Origin: CAYUHJ01 sp964444365
GTDB lineage: Bacteria; Planctomycetota; Planctomycetia; Gemmatales; Gemmataceae
Direction of reading: 5' to 3'
Length of the DNA stretch: 64,000 nucleotides
Assembly: GCA_964444365.1 (NCBI GenBank)
Contig: CAYUHJ010000007.1
Span: 25,651-89,650 of the forward strand
In this document: positions 44,112 through 52,323 of the stretch, piece by piece
Layout: each line of letters begins with the position of its first letter
Numbering within the stretch: the stretch's first letter is position 1
Notes under the pieces: generated by a model
What the model was told of the DNA's origin: nothing
The model's database searches: none
Seen by the model: the letters and a program-made list of their open reading frames with translations, nothing else
Translations under genes and position numbers: made by a program

Positions 44112-46630
44112 CCACGAAGAAGCAGTTCGTCGCCCTGGCCCGCGTGAGCAGCCGGGAGCAGGAGCGCGAGGGGTTTTCGCTCGACGTACAGGAGGATGCC
44201 CTTCGGGCCTTCGCCGAACGGAACGGCGGCGAGATCATTATGCTGTGGCGGATCGCGGAGACGGCCTCGAAGACGGACGAGCGGACCACGTTCAAGGAGA
44301 TGGTCCGGTACGTCCGGCGGCACGCCGCCGGCCTCGACGGCATCCTGTTCTACAAGATCGACCGGGCTGCCCGGAACTTGCCGGACTACGTCAAGCTGGA
44401 GGAGTTGGAGACGAAGCACAACGTCCCGTTCATCTCCATCTCCCAGCCGACTGAGAACACCCCTGCGGGGCGGATGATGCGGCGGACGCTAGCGAACATG
44501 GCCGCGTTCTTCACCGAGCAGCAGTCGCTGGACGTGCGGGCGGGGCAGGCCCGGCGGGTCGAGAGTGGCCTCTTCATGGGGAAGGCCCCGTTCGGCTACC
44601 GGAACGTCCGGGTCGAGAAGCGGGGGCTGGTCGAGATCGACCCGGAGAACGGGCCGAAGGTGAAGCGGATCTTCCACCTGTACGCCCACCACAACCACAC
44701 CCTGGACAGCCTGCTGGTCGCCCTCCGCGACGAAGGCATCACCTACACCACGGCAGCCCCCCAGTTCGGGCGGTCGAAGCTGTACGAGATCCTGCGGGAC
44801 CGCTCGTACATCGGGGAAATCGACTACCAGGGGCAGTGGCGTCCGGGCAAGCACCCTCCGCTGATCGACCGGGCCACCTGGGACCGGGTGCAGGTGCTGC
44901 TTGGGGAGAAGACCCGCCGGTCGCACGAACTGACCTACGCCGGCGAGTTGATCGGGTGTGGCCACTGCGGGCGACCGATCACTGGGGAGCGGGTCACCAA
45001 GAAGGCGAAGGGCGGGGAGCGGGAGTACGTCTACTACCGCTGTGCCGGGTATCTGGCCGAGGGCCACCCCCGCGTGCGGGTCAGGGAGGCCCACCTCGAC
45101 GCCGAGGTGCTGGCCCTGTTCGACCGGCTGAAGGTGGCCGACCCGGAGGTGCGGGACTGGTTCGTGGCGGTGCTGCGGGCGAAGACGAAGGACGAGCAGG
45201 TGGCCTCGCGGGAGAAGGCCGACGAGCTACAGCGGCAACTATCCCAGGTCCGTGGCCAGCAGGACCGGCTGGTGAACCTGCGGCTGGCCGACGAGATCGA
45301 CGCCGACACCTACGCCAAGAAGAACACCGAGCTTCGGGACCGGGTGGCCACGCTGGAACTCATCGACAAGTACGCCGACCACCCGGAACTGGCGCTCGAA
45401 CGCCGTGCGCTGTCCGTCCTGAGCACCGAGGAGTCGGCGGACCTCAAACAGTACATGGACGAGGTAGTGGACCGACCGAGCGGGGCGACCCGCTCCATGC
45501 CCCCGTCGCTGCGGGAGGAGAAGAGGAGGCTCGAAGAACTGCTGGACGTGGACCTGTCACACGTCTCGGACGAGATCCTCGACTTTGTGCTTTTCAAGGA
45601 GCCGCTGAGGGAAAAGGTGAAGGAGCGGCTCCGCAGCAGTCCCCCGGTGGACGAGGACCGGACGATCCGGCACTGCATCGACTGCTATGTGCGGGTGTTG
45701 CGACAGAGCGAGGGCAAGAAGCTTCTCAAGCCATCGACCATCGACTTCCACAAGCACGGGCTGAACCGCTTCGCCAGTGTGGTCGGCCCCACCCGCTCGG
45801 TCGAGCAGATCGACCACGACATCTGGCACGAGTTCGGAGAGCACTGCGAGAGCTACGGGGGCGGGGAATGGGAGCCTAAGACGGCGGACAGCACCCTGAA
45901 GACTACCAAGGCGTTCGTTCGATGGTTGTTCAAGTCGGAGCGGATCGAGAGCCTACCCCGGAATTTCGATGACTACCGAGTTTCCGTGCCGACCAAGGAG
46001 CCCACCGTCTTTACCCCGGCGGAACTCAGGAAGATCCTCGGCCACGCGGACGACGAACTCCGGTTGATGGTCCTGCTCGCTCTGAACACCGGGGCGAACC
46101 AGATCGACATCGCACAGCTTGAGTACGCGAAGTCCGAGAAGGGAGTCGGCCTGTGGCGGGACCAGATCCGAAGGAAGCGGGTCAAGACCCGGCGGCATGA
46201 GCGGGTGCCGGTGGTGAAGTACAAGCTGTGGCCCGAGACGCAGGAACTCCTCGACCGGTTCAAGACCGAGGGGCCGGTGGTCCTCCGCAACGGCGAGGGC
46301 GGCTTGTGGGTGGCGCGGGTGCGCGGGGAGGACGACAAGCTGAAAAACAACGACGCACTGGGGCTCCGGTTCACCCGCTTCCTCACCAAGATCGGCTTGA
46401 AGAGGCCGGGGTACTCGTTCAAGACCCTCCGCGCGACAGCGGCGAGTCTACTGGGGAACAGCGAGTACAGGCCGTTCGGGCCGCTCTTCCTCGGCCAAGC
46501 CCCTGACGGAGTTTTCGAGAAACACTACATGCAAGAGGATTGTCGGATGCTGGGAGAGGCGGTGGCATGGCTACGGAGTCAGATACTCAGCCCTGTGCCG
46601 ACCGACACTGCTGGCAGTAACCCCGGCTGA
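44108..46630 (+). CDS. Large serine recombinase fused to a tyrosine-recombinase-like domain
   Basis: This 840-residue protein joins two recombinase types in one frame. Residues 1-150 are a resolvase domain (ALARVSSREQ with Ser14 the likely nucleophile; DRAARNLPDYVKL). Residues 165-275 are the Recombinase domain, about 280-335 a zinc ribbon (IGCGHCGRPITGE), and 360-430 a coiled coil. From about residue 514 (VDEDRTIRHCIDCYVRVLR) a core-binding domain and tyrosine-recombinase fold follow: LLALNTGANQIDIAQL, KYKLWPETQELLDRF, YSFKTLRATAASLLG and GVFEKHYMQED. The Arg expected in TG-x-R is Asn and the His of HxLR is Lys, so the second half may bind DNA rather than cut it; Tyr806 could be a nucleophile. 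Confidence 0.85.
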   Translation: MTTKKQFVALARVSSREQEREGFSLDVQEDALRAFAERNGGEIIMLWRIAETASKTDERTTFKEMVRYVRRHAAGLDGILFYKIDRAARNLPDYVKLEELETKHNVPFISISQPTENTPAGRMMRRTLANMAAFFTEQQSLDVRAGQARRVESGLFMGKAPFGYRNVRVEKRGLVEIDPENGPKVKRIFHLYAHHNHTLDSLLVALRDEGITYTTAAPQFGRSKLYEILRDRSYIGEIDYQGQWRPGKHPPLIDRATWDRVQVLLGEKTRRSHELTYAGELIGCGHCGRPITGERVTKKAKGGEREYVYYRCAGYLAEGHPRVRVREAHLDAEVLALFDRLKVADPEVRDWFVAVLRAKTKDEQVASREKADELQRQLSQVRGQQDRLVNLRLADEIDADTYAKKNTELRDRVATLELIDKYADHPELALERRALSVLSTEESADLKQYMDEVVDRPSGATRSMPPSLREEKRRLEELLDVDLSHVSDEILDFVLFKEPLREKVKERLRSSPPVDEDRTIRHCIDCYVRVLRQSEGKKLLKPSTIDFHKHGLNRFASVVGPTRSVEQIDHDIWHEFGEHCESYGGGEWEPKTADSTLKTTKAFVRWLFKSERIESLPRNFDDYRVSVPTKEPTVFTPAELRKILGHADDELRLMVLLALNTGANQIDIAQLEYAKSEKGVGLWRDQIRRKRVKTRRHERVPVVKYKLWPETQELLDRFKTEGPVVLRNGEGGLWVARVRGEDDKLKNNDALGLRFTRFLTKIGLKRPGYSFKTLRATAASLLGNSEYRPFGPLFLGQAPDGVFEKHYMQEDCRMLGEAVAWLRSQILSPVPTDTAGSNPG

Positions 46631-46645
46631 TCTCACCGGGGCTTT
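46621..46645 (+). terminator. Hairpin at the recombinase stop codon
   Basis: CCCCGG (46621-46626) pairs with CCGGGG (46636-46641), extended by TGA/TCA with a bulge, and is followed by CTTT. It overlaps the recombinase stop and lies before the convergent methyltransferase stop. It resembles the ACCCCCGGTGA hairpin near the broken integrase (36661). Confidence 0.45.
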
Positions 46646-46676
46646 GGTCTGCTGCTACCAAACTCCACACCCCGAG

Positions 46677-47951
46677 TTATTCCAAGGACGCCCACAATTG
46701 CCGCTCGGTCTTCTTCAGCCGCTCTCGGGCGATGGCGACGTACTCCTCGTTGACCTCGAACCCGAGCCACCGCCGCCCCTCCAGCATCGCCATCTTCGCC
46801 GTAGTTCCCGCGCCCGCGAACGGGTCGAGCACCACGTCGTAGGGGTTGCTGAAAGTCAGGATCAGGTCGCGGGCCAGTTCCTCGTGCATCAGGGCCGGGT
46901 GCAAGAACGCCTCCCGGTCCCTGCTGGTCGTCCGCCCGCCCGCCGGGTAGCGCCAGACCGTCGTGCGCACCCCGAACGGGGCAATCGGCTTCGGGTGGTC
47001 GCCCCTTCGCACGATGCCGTCCCGGCCCCGCCGGTGGACGTCCCGCCTCATCAGCCCGGCCAGCTTATTCTTCCGGTCCTGCTGACGGTTGACCGTTCGC
47101 GGTCGGCCTTTGGAGAGCACGAAGCAGTAGTGGTGGGTCGCGTAGTACCGCCGGGGATTGGGCCTGCTGAAGTTCACCATCTCGGCGATCAGCGTCTCCC
47201 ACAGCGACAGCCCCGTCTCCTCCACGAACCGGATCGCCTGCCGGAAGCTGGTCAGGGTGCGGAACCCGTCCTTGAACCCGTCCTGAACCACCCAGCAGAC
47301 GACCCCGCCCGGTCGGGTGACGCGGGCGAGTTGCGCGGCGACGGCCCCGAAGTCCCACGAGTGCCCGCCGTACTTCCGCAGGTCGTTGTAGGGCGGGCTG
47401 GTCACGGTCAGAGGGATCAGGTCTTCGCCGAGGGCCTCGGCCTCCTCGGCCTTGGGGTCGAGGTCGGCGAGGTCGTTCACCAGCGACCGGACCAGCGTGG
47501 CCACCTTGGCGACCCGCAGCAGCAGGGAGTCGGGCTCAGGGGGGCGGTCGCTCGGGGCGGCGGGGGGCACCGGCGGGCCTTCGGTCGCGGTCTCCGTCAG
47601 CGGCGTCACCGCTTCGCCATTCGCCGTAGCCGGGGAGTCGTCCTTCGCGGGCAGCAGTTCGAGCAGCCGGTAGACCTCGGCGATTCCCTTGCCCAGCACG
47701 TCCTCTTCCGCCAGCCTGCCGACCGCTTCGTAGCGGCTGAGGGTCGGCTGGGAGACGAACGGAATCCACTGCCGCCGCCACGCCCCGATCTTCTGGCCCT
47801 CGGCCTTGGCCTTCGCCTTGGCGATGGTGTACGCCCGGCCAAGATTCCAAGCGTCGTGGGCCGAACGCTTTGCGACTTGCCGGGCGAACTCGCCGAGTTG
47901 GTCGAGGGTCCAGTCCTCGCGCGGGGTGCCGGTCGGGGTGGTATCGGTCAT
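46677..47951 (-). CDS. Beta-class DNA methyltransferase (N4-cytosine or N6-adenine)
   Basis: This 424-residue protein has an N-terminal DUF3102-like segment (about residues 15-85, WNLGRAYTIAKAKAKAEGQK), a Pro/Ser-rich linker and a C-terminal methyltransferase domain. Motif IV is VTSPPYNDLRKYGGHSWDF (about residue 205) and motif I comes after it (VVLDPFAGAGTTAKMAMLEG, near 380), which is the beta order. FxGxG binds S-adenosylmethionine. TSPPY fits N4-cytosine methyltransferases but N6-adenine cannot be excluded. No cognate restriction enzyme is adjacent, so it may be an orphan or protective enzyme of the mobile element. Confidence 0.9.
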   Translation of the reverse strand: MTDTTPTGTPREDWTLDQLGEFARQVAKRSAHDAWNLGRAYTIAKAKAKAEGQKIGAWRRQWIPFVSQPTLSRYEAVGRLAEEDVLGKGIAEVYRLLELLPAKDDSPATANGEAVTPLTETATEGPPVPPAAPSDRPPEPDSLLLRVAKVATLVRSLVNDLADLDPKAEEAEALGEDLIPLTVTSPPYNDLRKYGGHSWDFGAVAAQLARVTRPGGVVCWVVQDGFKDGFRTLTSFRQAIRFVEETGLSLWETLIAEMVNFSRPNPRRYYATHHYCFVLSKGRPRTVNRQQDRKNKLAGLMRRDVHRRGRDGIVRRGDHPKPIAPFGVRTTVWRYPAGGRTTSRDREAFLHPALMHEELARDLILTFSNPYDVVLDPFAGAGTTAKMAMLEGRRWLGFEVNEEYVAIARERLKKTERQLWASLE

Positions 47952-48048
47952 GGTCGGTCTCGCTCAGGGGTTCTTATCGGGGCCGCTTCACCTCGAAGCG
48001 GCCCTCACCCTCTGGCGCGGAAGACCAGAAGTGTAAAGGGACAGGTGT

Positions 48049-48939
48049 TCAGGTTCGAGCGCGGATCGTCAGGCCGTCGAACTCCATCATGCCATGCCCC
48101 GCCCGCCGGGTCTGGTGCTCCAACCGGGCCGCGTGGTCCAAGCCGACGACGATCCGTTCGGCGATCTCTTCGTCCGACCAGTCCGGGTACTCGGCCATGA
48201 ACTGCCTGACGACGGCGAGCGCCGCGTCCGGGTCGGCGGCGGGGGCTCGGAGCCGGTCGAGCACGCTGGCCATGATCGCCACGGCCCGGTCGCCTTCGGC
48301 CCGCTCTTCCTGCCGCCGCTCGGCGTGTTCCGCTTCGACCCGCCGCTTCACCCCGTCGAGGTAGGCCCGCGCGACGGCCTCGGCGATCGGCCCGGAGGGG
48401 AGGTGCCGGTCGAGCCACGCCAGCGCGACGGCCTCCATCTGCTCGTCGGTCAGGTCGTCGGGGAAGTCGCGGGCTTGGACGGCGATGCCCCGGATCTGCT
48501 CGGGGCGGCACCCGAGCGCGAGGGCGGCGGCTCGGCGGTAGTGCGGGTAACGCTCGTATGCGTCGCGGAAGGCCCGCGACAGTCGAGTCGCCGCCGTCTC
48601 CTTCGGCGGGGCGGCGAGGAGCGTCGCGGCGAGCACCTCGGCGAGTTCGGTCTCGGTCAGACCGGGGTTGGCGGCAGCGGCTTCCTCGATCTTCTGGGCC
48701 ATGTCGTCGAACGACGCCTGCACGGCGTTGAGCAGATCGGGCCGCTTGTTCAGGAGCGGGGCCAGCACCCGGCACAGGGCGGGGTGGGCGTGCCGGTCGC
48801 GCCGGTAGCGGAGCCGGGCTTGTACGATCTGGTTTACATCCACCGCCACGCCCCGCTCGGCGAGCAGGCGCTCGATCTCCCTTGGTTTGAGAGCCGGGAA
48901 CAGCCCCAGCAGCGCCCGGATGAGTTTGCTCTTGCTCAT
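48049..48939 (-). CDS. Hypothetical helical protein of the island
   Basis: This 296-residue protein starts at ATG 48939 (MSKSKLIRALLGLFPALKPR). It is mostly helical and Ala/Glu/Arg-rich: REIERLLAERGVAVDVNQIV, LTETELAEVLAATLLAAPPK, FPDDLTDEQMEAVALAWLDR and FMAEYPDWSDEEIAERIVVG. The first 50 residues resemble an HTH or a partition-type domain, but no clear family is recognised. It lies 97 bases before the methyltransferase gene on the same strand. Confidence 0.65.
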   Translation of the reverse strand: MSKSKLIRALLGLFPALKPREIERLLAERGVAVDVNQIVQARLRYRRDRHAHPALCRVLAPLLNKRPDLLNAVQASFDDMAQKIEEAAAANPGLTETELAEVLAATLLAAPPKETAATRLSRAFRDAYERYPHYRRAAALALGCRPEQIRGIAVQARDFPDDLTDEQMEAVALAWLDRHLPSGPIAEAVARAYLDGVKRRVEAEHAERRQEERAEGDRAVAIMASVLDRLRAPAADPDAALAVVRQFMAEYPDWSDEEIAERIVVGLDHAARLEHQTRRAGHGMMEFDGLTIRART

Positions 48940-49396
48940 GCCGACGAGGGTACTGCGTCGGCCATCGCGGTGCAAGCAGGCAACGAGGGCTCGATTCAGC
49001 CCGAATAAAGCCCGCATCAGATCCGCCGTGACCGGGTTAATAGCGACGGGAGCCGCCGAGGCGGGTTATCAGCGGAGGTTTCACCGAGAGGCCGAGCCGG
49101 ATTCCGAGGGGGTTCACCTCGACAGACACGCGAATTGCCGTGTTCGCAGGGGCCGCGCTGGGGGAGCGCTGGGCCGGATTGAGGCGCGAGATCTGACCGG
49201 TGTTCTATGCACCCCGGTCCCGCCTTCGTGGCCCATTCGTCTTCCAGTGAACGGAACTGGTGCTTCCACGAGTTCGCGTGTCAGAACCACTGACCGGAGG
49301 AGGGCAGACGGGGGGCCTCAACACAAATGGATGACTACTGACGTATTCCCGGCGAATCGCCGCTGCTGGCCGGTGACAGCGCCGCCCGAGCATCGC
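48940..49396. other. 457-base spacer
   Basis: No reading frame with family-like sequence, RNA gene or clear repeat is seen. It may hold the promoter of the 48049-48939 gene and the terminator of the XRE-type gene, but neither can be pinpointed. Confidence 0.4.
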
Positions 49397-50110
49397 TCAG
49401 CCCCGTGCCGAGGCAGGGGGCGCGGCCCTCGCGTCCGGGCCGCTGGCGAAGCGCCGGACCAGTTCGTAATAGTCGTCGATAACTCGCCGGAACGTGTCCC
49501 CTTTGGCCGAGGCGAGGATCGCCGCCACCTTGTCCGCATACGGGCCGGTCAGCGGCGGCACCCCGGAGTCTTCGGCCCCCAAGGCCCGGCCCAGCAGGGC
49601 CAACTCCTCGTGGCCCGCCACCTGCACCCCGACCAGCCGCCGCTCCCGCTCGGCCAGCAGGCGGGGCCGGAACTTCTCGACGAACGCCCGCCCGGCGTCG
49701 GTCGTCAGCAGCCGCACCAGCAGGTCGCCCCTCCAGAAGAGGCTCACGTCCGGCACGGCGAAGTAGGCCGCGATCCGGTTCAGGTTCTCGACGTTCCGCT
49801 CGTCGGGGCGGCTGACCCCGGCTGACACCAGCCGCCGCACCAGCTTGTACGGGATGCCGACCTCTCGGGCGGCGTCCTTCCGGCTCAGCCCGACCACGCC
49901 GATCAGCCGGTCGAGGTTGGCGGCGAACCGATCCTTGAGTTCTTCGGGGGTAAGCCGCTCGCCGTCCCCGACGACACGGACCTTGGGCCGGGTGCGTTTG
50001 TCCCACGGCAGGCTCGCCTCGCCTTCGACGACCCGGAGTTTCCTCTTCGCCGGGCCGGTGGGTGGGCCTTGGGCGTCGTCCGGCCCGCTCTTCCTTCTGC
50101 GCTCGGTCAT
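49397..50110 (-). CDS. XRE-like regulatory protein
   Basis: This 237-residue protein starts at ATG 50110, five bases after GGAGGT. A basic N-terminus (TERRRKSGPDD) precedes a helix-turn-helix region (about residues 70-125): LDRLIGVVGLSRKDAAREVG and KLVRRLVSAGVSRPDERNVE, then LNRIAAYFAVPDVSLFWRG. The C-terminal part (VAGHEELALLGRALGAEDSG, TFRRVIDDYYELVRRF) is helical. It is divergent from the AAA+ ATPase gene across a 315-base spacer with two inverted repeats and probably regulates that block. Confidence 0.75.
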   Translation of the reverse strand: MTERRRKSGPDDAQGPPTGPAKRKLRVVEGEASLPWDKRTRPKVRVVGDGERLTPEELKDRFAANLDRLIGVVGLSRKDAAREVGIPYKLVRRLVSAGVSRPDERNVENLNRIAAYFAVPDVSLFWRGDLLVRLLTTDAGRAFVEKFRPRLLAERERRLVGVQVAGHEELALLGRALGAEDSGVPPLTGPYADKVAAILASAKGDTFRRVIDDYYELVRRFASGPDARAAPPASARG

Positions 50111-50174
50111 AACGACCTCCGCTTTTTGCGTGCAAAGCTTCGACCCCGAGTTCAGTATAGACATCTAGGCCGCA

Positions 50175-50197
50175 TAGTCCATACTTTGTGTGGACTA
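50175..50197. promoter_or_regulatory. TAGTCCA/TGGACTA inverted repeat
   Basis: A 7-bp perfect inverted repeat (50175-50181 and 50191-50197) with a 9-base spacer lies 65 bases upstream of the XRE-type gene, in an AT-rich patch. It is a plausible operator for autoregulation. Confidence 0.45.
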
Positions 50198-50361
50198 AAC
50201 TCACAGTTTGCCTATAGTGACCCTGAAAAGCCGTCCGCACGGCCAGACGGCGTGAATAACGCCGGGCCACGGACGGCCAGTGCCCGCTGCGGGGCGCTGC
50301 GGGAGGTAATTTGTCTTCCGCACGGCCCCCGGACGGGGGCGACGGGGCTGACGCGGTGACG

Positions 50362-50402
50362 GTTCTCACGTTCTCGCCGGGCGAAAGTGAGAACGTGAGA
50401 AC
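50362..50402. repeat. 14-bp inverted repeat of tandem GAGAACGT units
   Basis: GTTCTCACGTTCTC (50362-50375) and GAGAACGTGAGAAC (50389-50402) are perfect reverse complements 13 bases apart; each arm is itself two copies of an 8-base unit. It lies directly ahead of the ribosome-binding site of the AAA+ ATPase gene (GTG 50426). It could be an operator or an iteron-like replication site; the rest of the 315-base spacer (50111-50425) shows no gene. Confidence 0.7.
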
Positions 50403-50425
50403 GGCGAGCCAAGGGGGAGAGCAAC

Positions 50426-51376
50426 GTGGATGCTGGCAACCACTACGAGGAACTGCTGCGGCAGGTGAAGATCATCAAGGACCGGGTGCGTGGGGTGGTC
50501 CACGGCCAGAGCAGCGGGGTGTACCTGCACGGCAGGCCCGGCACGTCCAAGACGTACATGGTCCGCTCGACGCTGGACACGCTGGCCGTCAACTACTCGT
50601 ACTCGAACGGGCACCTGACACCCATCGGGCTGTTCGACCTGATCGCCGAGAACCAAGACCGGATCATCGTGCTGGACGACGTGTCCGCCATCTTCAACCA
50701 GCCCATCGCCCTGCAACTGCTGCTCGCCGCCCTCGGCAATCAGCACGACGGGGCCAAGGCCCGGCAGGTCAAGTACAAGACGGCCAAGGAGACGCGGATC
50801 GTCCGGTTCACGGGCGGGCTCGTCTGCATCTCGAACCTGCCGCTCGACGGCCACCACCACGAGGTCTTGGCGGCGCTCAAGGACCGGGCGTTCGTGGTCA
50901 ACTACGAGCCGACCGACGACCAGATCATCGCCCTGATCCTCAAGCTGGCCGAGGAGGGGGTCGGCGGCGTGTCGCCGGACAAGGCCCGTATGGTCGCCGT
51001 TTTCCTGATCGAGCAGTGCAAGCTGCGGGGCGTCCGGCCCTCGGTGCGGCTGTTCGTGGACAAGGCCCTGAAGGACTTCAAGCTGCACGACGCCGGGAAG
51101 TGCGAGACGCACTGGCGGGACTTGGTGGTGTCGAACCTCGAACAGCAGGTGGTCCAGTTGGAGCACCCGACCAAGGACTTGTCACGGGAGGAGCAGGTCG
51201 AGGCCGAGCGGCGGATCGCCCTCGACACGTACCTCAGCTTCGGGACGAGGGCCGAGCGGGTCGAGCAGTGGAACTCCCGCACCGGGAAGAGCCAAGCCGC
51301 CCTCTACCGCAGGCTCGCCGAACTCAAGCAGGCCGGTCGCCTGCCGGGGGCCGAGGGAGTGGTGAAGGCGGGCTGA
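50426..51376 (+). CDS. AAA+ ATPase, possible replication or partition protein
   Basis: This 316-residue protein starts at GTG 50426 after AAGGGGGAGAG. It has Walker A GVYLHGRPGTSKTYMV (residues 31-46) and Walker B DRIIVLDDVSAIF (about 83-95), followed by a sensor-like VCISNLPLDGHHHEVLAALK. The C-terminal quarter is a helix-rich segment with TGKSQAALYRRLAELKQAGR, likely a winged helix. It resembles helicase-loader/IstB-type or plasmid ATPases. It is the first of the rightward block and sits just upstream of the polymerase-like gene. Confidence 0.75.
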   Translation: MDAGNHYEELLRQVKIIKDRVRGVVHGQSSGVYLHGRPGTSKTYMVRSTLDTLAVNYSYSNGHLTPIGLFDLIAENQDRIIVLDDVSAIFNQPIALQLLLAALGNQHDGAKARQVKYKTAKETRIVRFTGGLVCISNLPLDGHHHEVLAALKDRAFVVNYEPTDDQIIALILKLAEEGVGGVSPDKARMVAVFLIEQCKLRGVRPSVRLFVDKALKDFKLHDAGKCETHWRDLVVSNLEQQVVQLEHPTKDLSREEQVEAERRIALDTYLSFGTRAERVEQWNSRTGKSQAALYRRLAELKQAGRLPGAEGVVKAG

Positions 51377-51585
51377 GTGTCGGTCGTCTTTCTGGGGGTG
51401 GCCAACGTAGGCCCGCGCCACCGCGAGGGTCGCGGTGCCCTCGGCCACGCGCCGCTGCCGGGTGGTCCAGTCTGACTGGTCTCCTCCATCACCCCGAGCC
51501 GGACCCGAGCGACCGCCGGAAAAAAGTGTCGTCGTCACAAGAAAAATGGGCCGCTGCTGCTTACCTACCGTGAAAGGAGGTAGGT

Positions 51586-51807
51586 ATGGAAAACATCTAC
51601 TCGACTGGGCAGGTAGCCCGGCTATTAGGGCTGCGGCCCCACCAACTCGAATACGCCCATGCGTCACAGGCGCTCGCCGAGCCGACCTTCCGGTTCCTCG
51701 GAAAGCGGGTGTACCGCGCCGACGACGTTCGGCGTGTGGCCGAGCACTTCGGCCTGACCCCCGACGACGGCCCCAACGTGGCCGAGGCCGGGAAGGAGGG
51801 GGCATGA
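51586..51807 (+). CDS. MerR-type small HTH protein
   Basis: This 73-residue protein is preceded by a near-perfect ribosome-binding site (AAAGGAGGT). It reads IYSTGQVARLLGLRPHQLEY then FLGKRVYRADDVRRVAEHFG, a MerR/excisionase-like DNA-binding domain. It overlaps the next gene by four bases. The same two-gene arrangement appears in opposite orientation at 43038-43486. Confidence 0.75.
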   Translation: MENIYSTGQVARLLGLRPHQLEYAHASQALAEPTFRFLGKRVYRADDVRRVAEHFGLTPDDGPNVAEAGKEGA

Positions 51808-52319
51808 AGCTCCGATACGAGTACCTGACCCTCGGTCAACTCGGGGAGGTCTTCGGCACGACGAGCCATCAGGTCGGACGCTGGCTGACCCAGATCGGCC
51901 TGCGCTACGAGAGCAAGGCCGGGAAGAAGCCGAGTCGGGACGCCTACTCTGGCGGGTTCGTCAAGGACGTGCCCTCGAAGGGGCAGGGGTACATGTGGGC
52001 GTGGCACGCCGAAAAGTCGGTCGCCGCGCTGGTGGCGGCGGGCCATGAGGTCGCCATCCAGCCGGGGCACGAACTGCTCGCCCCGTGCGTGCTGAACGGC
52101 CCCTTCGAGTGCCGACCGAGCGCCCGGTGCGGGTACGAGGTCGTCAACGGCGACGGCACCGTGGCCGTGTGCGTGACCGGCGAGGAGAACGCCCGCTTCC
52201 TGACCCGCCTGCTCAACCTCGCCGACCGGCGCGGGGTCGTCCGGCGGTTGCTCGGCGAGTCGGGCCGCACGGGCGGCGCGAACGCGGGCGCACCGGCGAC
52301 CGAAGGAGTCGAGGAGTGA
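51804..52319 (+). CDS. SSHQVGRW-family protein, long form
   Basis: This 171-residue protein starts at ATG 51804. Its N-terminus (LTLGQLGEVFGTTSHQVGRW) parallels the 84-residue protein at 43038-43292 and includes KPSRDAYSGGFVKDVPSKGQ and AALVAAGHEVA. The extra C-terminal half (VVNGDGTVAVCVTGEENARF) is not recognised. It may be a DNA-binding regulator of the replication block. Confidence 0.7.
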   Translation: MKLRYEYLTLGQLGEVFGTTSHQVGRWLTQIGLRYESKAGKKPSRDAYSGGFVKDVPSKGQGYMWAWHAEKSVAALVAAGHEVAIQPGHELLAPCVLNGPFECRPSARCGYEVVNGDGTVAVCVTGEENARFLTRLLNLADRRGVVRRLLGESGRTGGANAGAPATEGVEE

Positions 52320-52323
52320 TGCC

